Part shown: positions 28,077-33,511 of the stretch, piece after piece
How positions within the stretch are numbered: the first letter of the stretch is position 1
Layout: every line of letters starts with the position of its first letter
Assembly (NCBI GenBank): GCA_937864005.1
Contig: CALMIL010000121.1
Coordinates: 1 to 33,511, forward strand
DNA: 33,511 nt
From: an uncultured Burkholderiales bacterium
GTDB lineage: Bacteria; Pseudomonadota; Gammaproteobacteria; Burkholderiales; Burkholderiaceae_C
Direction of reading: 5' to 3'
Translations under genes and position numbers: made by a program
The notes under the pieces: model-generated
Database searches by the model: none
What the model was told of the DNA's origin: nothing
Seen by the model: only the letters and a program-made list of their open reading frames with translations

Positions 28077-29369
28077 ATGAAGCCCGCCATTGCCCGCGCC
28101 GAAGCGCCAGCCGCCGCACCGCGGGCCGATCCGCGCTCGGCGACGCGCTACAGCCTGCTCTTCGCGGTCAGCTTCGTGCACGTGCTCAACGACATGATGC
28201 AGTCGGTGATCGTCGCGATCTACCCGCTGCTCAAGGGCGAGTTCGACCTCGGCTTCTTCCAGATCGGCGTCATCACGCTGACCTTCCAGCTGACGGCCTC
28301 GCTGCTGCAGCCGGTCGTCGGCATGGTGACCGACCGCCGGCCGCTGCCTTACTCGCTGCCGGTCGGGATGTGCTTCACGCTCTCGGGTCTGCTGCTGCTC
28401 TCGGTCGCGCCGTCGTATCCGGTGCTGCTGCTCGCCGTCGGCTTGATCGGCTGCGGCTCGTCAGTGTTCCACCCCGAGTCGTCGCGCGTCGCACGCATGG
28501 CGTCGGGCGGGCGCTTCGGCTTCGCGCAATCGGTGTTCCAGATCGGCGGCAACGTCGGCCAGGCGCTGGGGCCGCTGCTCGCCGCCGCGATCGTGCTCGC
28601 GCTCGGGCGCTCGCACGTCGGCTGGTTCGGGCTCGCGGCGCTGCTTGCGATCGTCATCCTGCTGCAGGTCGGCCGCTGGTACGCGCGGCACATCGACGAT
28701 CGCGTTCGCAAGCGCGAGCCGGGCGACCAGCCGCCGCTGCCGGCGCCCGTCATCCGGCGCACGATAGCCGTGCTGCTCGTCTTGATGTTCTCGAAGTTCT
28801 TCTACCTCGCGAGCATCAACAGCTACTACGAGTTCTACCTGATGCACCGCTTCGGCCTGACGGCGCACGCCGCGGCGAACCTGCTCGGCGTGTTCCTGTT
28901 CGCGGTGGCGGCCGGCACGCTCGTCGGCGGCCCGCTCGGCGACCGCATCGGCCGCCGGCGCGTAATCTGGTTCTCGATCCTCGGCGCGGCGCCGTTCACC
29001 CTCGCGCTGCCTTACGTCGGCCTGCGGTGGACGGTGGCGCTGAGCATCGTCATCGGCATGGTGCTCGCGTCGGCGTTCCCGGCGATCATCGTCTACGCGC
29101 AGGACATGCTGACGAACCGCATCGGCATGGTGTCGGGTCTGTTCTACGGCTTCAGCTTCGGCCTCGGCGGCATCGGCGCCGCGGTGCTCGGCGTGATCGC
29201 CGACCGCTTCGGCATCGGCTTCGTCTACCAGATCTGCGCCTTCCTGCCGCTGCTGGGCGTGCTCGCCGTGCTGCTGCCCGACGTGCGGCCGCCGGGGTAT
29301 CGCCAACCGCTGCCGTCGGCGGGCGCCGCGCCCGCGACGGCGCGCGGCACGCGAGCCGCGCCGGGTTAG
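28077..29369 (+). CDS. fsr: MFS exporter of the fosmidomycin-resistance (Fsr) family
   Basis: The 430-aa inner-membrane transporter has about twelve hydrophobic segments and closely follows Fsr: FAVSFVHVLNDMMQSVIVAI (about 30-49), ITLTFQLTASLLQPVVGMVT (about 65-84), IGCGSSVFHPESSRVARMAS (about 124-143) and FGFAQSVFQIGGNVGQALGP (about 147-166). Fsr exports fosmidomycin and probably natural solutes by proton antiport. The ATG at 28077 lies 162 bases from the divergent secreted-protein gene; no clear ribosome site is present. The long open frame before it is a shadow. Confidence 0.93.
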   Translation: MKPAIARAEAPAAAPRADPRSATRYSLLFAVSFVHVLNDMMQSVIVAIYPLLKGEFDLGFFQIGVITLTFQLTASLLQPVVGMVTDRRPLPYSLPVGMCFTLSGLLLLSVAPSYPVLLLAVGLIGCGSSVFHPESSRVARMASGGRFGFAQSVFQIGGNVGQALGPLLAAAIVLALGRSHVGWFGLAALLAIVILLQVGRWYARHIDDRVRKREPGDQPPLPAPVIRRTIAVLLVLMFSKFFYLASINSYYEFYLMHRFGLTAHAAANLLGVFLFAVAAGTLVGGPLGDRIGRRRVIWFSILGAAPFTLALPYVGLRWTVALSIVIGMVLASAFPAIIVYAQDMLTNRIGMVSGLFYGFSFGLGGIGAAVLGVIADRFGIGFVYQICAFLPLLGVLAVLLPDVRPPGYRQPLPSAGAAPATARGTRAAPG

Positions 29370-29371
29370 GA

Positions 29372-29394
29372 TTGCTGCTGCGATACCGCAGCAA
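29372..29394 (+). promoter_or_regulatory. Hairpin in the leader of the third universal stress gene
   Basis: ttgctgc (29372-29378) pairs perfectly with gcagcaa (29388-29394) across a nine-base loop. It ends 12 bases before the ATG at 29407, just upstream of agagga. It may tune ribosome access. No T-run follows, so it is not a typical terminator for fsr. Confidence 0.35.
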
Positions 29395-29406
29395 CAGAGG
29401 ACAACC

Positions 29407-29874
29407 ATGTACCAGCGCATTCTTGTTTCGATCGACGGCAGCCCGACCTCCGAACGCGGCCTGGACGAAGCGGTCGAGCTGGCCAAGGCCTTCGGCTCGG
29501 CGCTGCAACTGGTGCACGTCGTCGACCCGATTCCGTTCACCGTCGGCTACGAGGCGCTCGGCCGCGACACCGGGCGCGACATCGACTCGATCGAGCAGGC
29601 GGCGCAGGGCATGCTCGACGCCGCGAAGGCGCGCGCGGTCGCCGCCGGCGCGAAGCACGTCGAGACGATGCTCATCGAGCGCATGACGGCGCGCATCTCG
29701 GAGCGCATCGTCGAGCAGGCCAAGGACTGGGGCGCCGAACTGATCGTCATCGGCACCCACGGCCGGCGCGGCGTCGGCCGCATGCTGCTCGGCAGCGACG
29801 CCGAGCAGACCGTCCGCATCGCGCCGGTGCCGGTGCTGCTGGTGCGCACGCCCGAGGGCGCGGCGACCGCATAG
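29407..29874 (+). CDS. Universal stress protein (UspA family), single domain
   Basis: The 155-aa protein starts MYQRILVSIDGSPTSERGLD, with LQLVHVVDPIPFTVGYEALG after the first helix and the nucleotide-binding signature GTHGRRGVGRMLLGSDAEQT (about 118-137), then RIAPVPVLLVRTPE. The complete G-2x-G-9x-G-S pattern predicts an ATP-binding Usp. agagga lies before the ATG. It follows fsr by 37 bases and may be read through from it. Confidence 0.94.
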   Translation: MYQRILVSIDGSPTSERGLDEAVELAKAFGSALQLVHVVDPIPFTVGYEALGRDTGRDIDSIEQAAQGMLDAAKARAVAAGAKHVETMLIERMTARISERIVEQAKDWGAELIVIGTHGRRGVGRMLLGSDAEQTVRIAPVPVLLVRTPEGAATA

Positions 29875-30270
29875 CCGCCGCGAGCAGGCCGAAGCTCACC
29901 GCATCGAGCTTGACACGCAGCGCCTCGCCTTCCGGGCCGCGGATCGCCAGGCCGACGACCCTGCACGCGGCGAAGGCGCCGCGGATGCGCTCGAAACCCA
30001 TGGTCTGCGAGATCCCGTCGGCCACATGCGTGGTGTTGTCGCCGCAGCGCGCCGCGCGCCGCGCGCCGCCGGACGGTGCCGCGCCTGCCACCAACCGATG
30101 CCGAGTGCCGCGGCGCAACCCAGCGGCCGCGCCGCGAACTCGCCGCCCGGATCGAGCACGCGGCAGATCAGCCAGCCGAGCAGCGGCGGATGCCGGCTCA
30201 CGGCGTGCTGCAAAGCGTCGCCGCATTGTCGCGAACTCCCGTGGGGGGCCTGCCGGATCGGCGTCGACGC
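29875..30270 (-). pseudogene. Possible gene remnant, no intact frame
   Basis: The gap between the Usp gene and the second phospholipase gene has protein-like text split over two minus-strand frames. One, from 30213, reads MQHAVSRHPPLLGWLICRVL and then FAARPLGCAAALGIGWWQAR, with a hydrophobic segment. Near 30045 the sense-like text moves to another frame: GDNTTHVADGISQTMGFERI, RGAFAACRVVGLAIRGPEGE and LDAVSFGLLAAA. Neither half is assignable to a family. The low-complexity gcgcgccgcgcgccgcg run at about 30047-30063 sits at the frame change and could be the lesion. This may instead be unrelated non-coding sequence. Confidence 0.3.
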
Positions 30271-31845
30271 CTACAGCCAGTCGCGCGGGATCGCCAGGCC
30301 CATGATGCCGGCGCCCAGCATGCGCATGGCGCCCGCCTCGGGGTCGCTGCGGTAGACGACCTCGCTTTGCCGGCTGGTCCAGCGCAGCTGTCCGTCGGCA
30401 TCGAGCTCCACCCGATAGGAACTCGGCTCGAAGTCGAACAGCGACAGCAATTGGCTCGTCAGCTCGGGGCTGCGAATCATCACGCCGACTTCGGTGTTGT
30501 ACTGCTCGGAGCGCCCGTCGAGATTCATCGACCCGACGAAGACGCTCGTTCGATCGAAGAAGATGATCTTCATGTGGATTGCAGCGGTCGTCGCTTCGGG
30601 CAGTTCCGGTCCCAGTTCGCGTGCCGCCAGCGTCGGACTGAGCTCGTCGATCTCCATGTTCACGCCGAACAAGGCCCTGCGGTAGTGCGCGTAGCCCACA
30701 TGCACCACAGGCTCGTCGGTGGCCGCCAGCGAGTTGGTCACGAGCCGCAGCCGCACCCCGTTTCAATGGTTCGTTCGCAACGACTCCATGCCGATGCGGC
30801 CGGGGATGTAGTACGTGCTGACCATGAAGACTTCGGCGCGTGACGCCAGGCCGGCCGCGCCGATGGTCGCGCGCACCGTGCCGGCGCGATTGCCGACCCG
30901 CGTGCCGGCCAGCTTGTCCGCGGGATCGGCAACGGCATCGGCATCCGCGCCGCTCATCTGCAGCACGCCGGCGCGCAATTCGTCCGGCACCGAACCGAAG
31001 GCCTGCGCAGGCTGCGCCACGACCGCATGCCCCGGCGCGGGCGAGGCAAGTCGCAGCGCAGCCTCATCGAAGCGCACCCGCCGCGCGGCGGCGTCGCCCG
31101 TGGAAGCAACGATGGCGTCGATCGGCCACGCGAATTCGCTGTTCCAGTATTCGTCGAACGAGGCCGACATCTGGCGCACCACCGCGCCGGCGGCGAGCAG
31201 GTCGAGATCGATGAAATTCACGCCCGTGGCCGCGCGCATGTAGTACGCATCGCCGATATTGCGTCCGCCGATCACCGCCAGCGCGTTGTCGGCAATGAAT
31301 TGCTTGTTGTGCATGCGGTGGTTCACGCGCTCCAGTTCGTCCAGCGACGACAGCAGCTTGGCCGCGCGCGAGCCGCGCAACCGGGTGAACGGATTGACGA
31401 GCCGGACCTCGACGCGCTCGAAGGCCGCGAGGTCCGACAGCATGGATTCGGCGCCGTCGGTGTGCAGATCGTCGATCAGGATGCGCACCCGCACACTGCG
31501 CGCGGCCGCATCGCGCAGCGCCGCGAGCACGCCGGCCCCCGACGCATCGCCGTGCAGCTCGAAGGTCTGCAGATCCAGCGATCGTTCGGCCTGCGCCGCC
31601 AGCTCGATCAGCGTCCGGTACGCTTCGGGCCCGACCGGCAGTGGCCTGAAGGCCGAGGTGAAGGCGGTCCGGCGCAGTGCGTCGTCGGCCGTCGCGCCCA
31701 GCCGCGTCTGCTGCGCGGCGCCATCGATGGCGGTCGACACCGGCACCGCCAGCGACAAGCGTTCCGGCAGGCCGGCACAGCCGGCGAGCAATGCGCAGGC
31801 CGACAACAGCCAACATCCGAGAATCGACAGCGGCGGCTTCCGCAC
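30271..31845 (-). pseudogene. Phospholipase D family lipoprotein gene interrupted by one in-frame TGA
   Basis: From the ATG at 31845 the frame is open for 360 codons, stops at a TGA (30765-30763), and continues in the same frame to 30271, giving 523 residues plus the stop. The N-terminus carries a lipobox (LLAGC, Cys23). The first half has HKD motif 1, RMHNKQFIAD (His179, Lys181, Asp186), followed by VIGGRNIGDAYY. The second half has HKD motif 2, IHMKIIFFD (His424, Lys426, Asp431), followed by VFVGSMNLDGRSEQYNTE. The break lies in SLRTNH-stop-NGVRLRLVTN, where relatives read straight through. A CGA-to-TGA change is the simplest cause. No frameshift is present. It is a diverged relative of the intact gene at 9202-10734. 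Either a very young pseudogene, a sequencing error, or two half-proteins. Confidence 0.8.
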
Positions 31846-31906
31846 AGGCGCAGCATAGCCGCGCGAGGCGCCGCTGCCGCGTTCGATGAGCAGCTCGGCT
31901 CGCGGC

Positions 31907-32890
31907 CTAGCCCGCCGCCCTTCGCGGCGCCGACGCCGTCCGCCGTCGCGCGTTCTTGCGCCTCAGATGCTCGTCCCCGATCACGTACTCGGGGTTGTCG
32001 GCGAGGCGCTGCACCGCGAGGTCGATGAAGGCGCGCGCGCGCAGCGGCTGCGACGTCCGGCTGCCGAAGTAGACGTGGTAGTGGCCGTAGTCGGGCATGC
32101 AATCGGTGAGGACGGGGACCAGCCTCCCGTCGCGGATGAACGGCAGCGCGGTGACGCCCGCCAGCTGCCCCAGCACCTTGCCGGCGAGCACGGCTTGCAG
32201 CTCGAAGACCTCGTCGTTGCTGCAGATCGCCGGCACCACCGGCTGATCGACCATCTGCTCGCCGAGCTTCAGATGCCAGGGCATCACCTTGCCGGTGCCG
32301 GGGTGTCGAAACGCGCTGCAGCGGTGCGACGCGAGCGCCGCGATCGAGTCGGGCACGCCATGCCGCTGCAGGTACGCAGGCGAGCCGCAAATCACCATCT
32401 GGAGCGGAAAGAGGCGGCGCGCAATGACGCCCTCGTGCGGCGACGGCCCGAGCCGGAAGCCGACGTCGACGCGGTCTTCGACCCAGTTGCCGACGCGGTC
32501 CTCGAGCAGCACGTCGGGCTGGATGCCGGGATGCAGGTCGCAGAACTCCTCGACCAGCCGCCACAGGATCGCCTGGAAGGTGCTGCGCGGCCCGGCGATG
32601 CGCAGCGGCCCGGCGAACTCGTCGCGCGCCGTGCGCGCGTTGTGCAGGGCGCGCTGCATGCCGAGCACCGACGGCTGCACGTCCTGCAGCAGCCGCTGGC
32701 CGGCATCGGTGAGCGACATGACGCGCGTCGTGCGGTGAAAGAGGCGTGCGTCCAGATGCGCCTCCAGCTGCGCGAGCGCCTTGCTCGCCGCCTGCGGGCT
32801 GATGCCGAGCGCGAGCGCCGCCTTGCGCAGGCTGCCCAGCTCGGCCGCCTTGATGAACGTGGTGATCGATCGCAGTTCGTTGATCGCCAT
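31907..32890 (-). CDS. LysR family transcriptional regulator
   Basis: The 327-aa protein begins MAINELRSITTFIKAAELGS with a canonical LysR HTH (LRKAALALGISPQAASKALA, about 21-40). The effector-binding domain starts near residue 92 (GPLRIAGPRSTFQAILWRLV) and contains RRLFPLQMVICGSPAYLQRH and the C-terminal YHVYFGSRTSQPLRARAFID. It is divergent from the deleted aldo/keto reductase and the cupin gene, the usual place for a LysR that controls them. The tail after about residue 305 is Arg-rich and low in complexity. Confidence 0.93.
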   Translation of the reverse strand: MAINELRSITTFIKAAELGSLRKAALALGISPQAASKALAQLEAHLDARLFHRTTRVMSLTDAGQRLLQDVQPSVLGMQRALHNARTARDEFAGPLRIAGPRSTFQAILWRLVEEFCDLHPGIQPDVLLEDRVGNWVEDRVDVGFRLGPSPHEGVIARRLFPLQMVICGSPAYLQRHGVPDSIAALASHRCSAFRHPGTGKVMPWHLKLGEQMVDQPVVPAICSNDEVFELQAVLAGKVLGQLAGVTALPFIRDGRLVPVLTDCMPDYGHYHVYFGSRTSQPLRARAFIDLAVQRLADNPEYVIGDEHLRRKNARRRTASAPRRAAG

Positions 32891-33015
32891 GGCGGGCCTT
32901 CGGTGTTCGGCGGATTGTCATCAACTCGATGCCAATCAATCAACCATCCTGTCACTATTCGGATGCGAGTGTGTTGCCTAGAGTTGACCCCAGGAAACCA
33001 CGAAGGCAGCCGCTC
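32891..33015. promoter_or_regulatory. LysR divergent control region
   Basis: Relatively AT-rich spacer between the LysR start and the aldo/keto reductase remnant. It contains gatgccaatcaatcaaccatc around 32919-32939, with repeated atcaa units and T-N11-A type arrangements that suit a LysR site, and ttgcctagagttgacc near 32973-32988 that could hold promoter elements. With the reductase deleted, this promoter may now serve the cupin gene. Confidence 0.35.
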
Positions 33016-33236
33016 ATGCAACGCATCACAACGAGCGCAGGCCGCGGGGCATCGTTGCGCTGGCGGCGTCGGCGCACAAAGAGTTCGTGGGCGGGAACAT
33101 CGCCGTCTTCGCCTTCGAGCTGGCCGCGGACGAGATGGCGCGCATCGCTGCGCTCGACACCCGCACCAGCAGCTTCCTCTCGCATCGCGATCCGGTCGTG
33201 GTCAATGGGATGGCCGAGCGCAGGCTCGACATCTGA
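33016..33236 (+). pseudogene. Aldo/keto reductase reduced to its two ends by internal deletion
   Basis: 33048-33236 encodes the C-terminus of a DkgA-type aldo/keto reductase: NIAVFAFELAADEMARIAAL, DTRTSSFLSHRDPVVV and the terminal RRLDI, all in one frame ending at TGA 33234-33236. No ATG opens this frame. Just before, the ATG at 33016 reads MQRITT, like the first residues of these enzymes (MQ-x-IT), in a different frame. This is best explained by loss of about 200 central codons, leaving start and end. The catalytic Tyr, Asp, Lys and His residues are gone. Confidence 0.7.
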
Positions 33237-33277
33237 AAGGCGGACCATGAGCCGACACCGCCACAGGAGGCACACAC

Positions 33278-33511
33278 ATGAAATCTCTGCTCTGCATCGC
33301 GCTGATCGGCGCTGCAATCGCCTCCGGCGCGCAGCCCACCGCAGACCCTGCGAGGCCGTCCGGGGTTGAAGTGCGCGCCGCCGCGTCATCGCCGACGACC
33401 ACCGGCGCGAGCGAGAACTTCAGCGGCATCGTGCGCATCACCACGCCGTTCCAGGCGCAGCCACCGGGCCGCGCGGGCGGCGCGACCGTCAGCTTCGAGG
33501 CGCGGGCCCAC
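33278..33511 (+). CDS. Secreted cupin-domain protein, 5' part only
   Basis: The gene runs off the right edge; 78 codons are visible. aggagg at 33265-33270 lies seven bases before the ATG. MKSLLCIALIGAAIASGAQP is a signal peptide. The mature start carries SSPTTTGASENFSGIVRITT and then PFQAQPPGRAGGATVSFEAR, matching the beginning of small exported cupins annotated as (R)-mandelonitrile lyase-like, where the sequence normally continues into a His-x-His metal site just outside this window. It is probably regulated by the divergent LysR protein. Confidence 0.75.
   Translation, partial: MKSLLCIALIGAAIASGAQPTADPARPSGVEVRAAASSPTTTGASENFSGIVRITTPFQAQPPGRAGGATVSFEARAH

Noticed and set aside
30763..30765. 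TGA as a selenocysteine codon in the phospholipase gene
   Set aside because: No SECIS-like hairpin is visible just downstream, and homologues have no catalytic residue at this place.

Overview
This is a high-GC chromosomal window. Gene content and protein style (5-oxoprolinase fusion, AcnA, Rnk, Fsr, LIV-type ABC transporter, LysR regulators, ClsC-like phospholipases, Usp/CBS/PRC-barrel stress genes) point to a betaproteobacterium, probably Burkholderiales or a close relative. That placement is an inference from protein style, not from an rRNA gene. No rRNA, tRNA, CRISPR array, intact IS or prophage was seen.

Layout. 1-2921 (minus): a HyuA-HyuB fusion hydantoinase/5-oxoprolinase, cut by the window edge, carrying an in-frame insertion of about 45 codons built from several hairpins. 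3296-4473 (minus): two overlapping genes for unrecognised exported/anchored proteins, visibly less GC-rich than their surroundings. 4691-6230 (plus): DoxX, PaiB-like FMN protein and a small Lys/Ala-rich exported protein. 6282-8004 (minus): a universal stress protein, then an overlapping uracil-DNA glycosylase/DUF488 pair. 8244-10734 (plus): a tandem-domain Usp and a ClsC-like phospholipase D. 10751-14021 (minus): aconitase AcnA and Rnk. 14386-16532 (minus): a small coupled unknown, a Crp/Fnr regulator and a LysR regulator. 16709-18289 (plus): CBS-BON and double PRC-barrel proteins. Much of 6282-18289 reads as a general-stress neighbourhood.

18290-20215 is an accessory patch of mixed composition. 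It holds a decayed HicA-like toxin with two frameshifts, an intact ParD/ParE-like toxin-antitoxin pair and short repeats. 20216-27134 (minus) is a tightly packed run of eight genes: Rieske-FAD oxidoreductase, AhpD-like protein, YeaO-type DUF488 protein, then substrate-binding protein, LivH, LivM, LivG and LivF. An unrecognised secreted protein (27267-27914) lies upstream of this run and is divergent from an Fsr-type MFS exporter (28077-29369), which is followed by a third Usp. 29875-31845 holds a remnant without an intact frame and a second, lipoprotein-type phospholipase D gene interrupted by one in-frame TGA. At the right edge a LysR gene is divergent from an internally deleted aldo/keto reductase and the start of a secreted cupin gene.

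The strongest signals for follow-up are the structured in-frame insertion in the 5-oxoprolinase, the single-stop phospholipase gene, the exported two-gene cassette at 3296-4473, and the transporter/oxidoreductase run.
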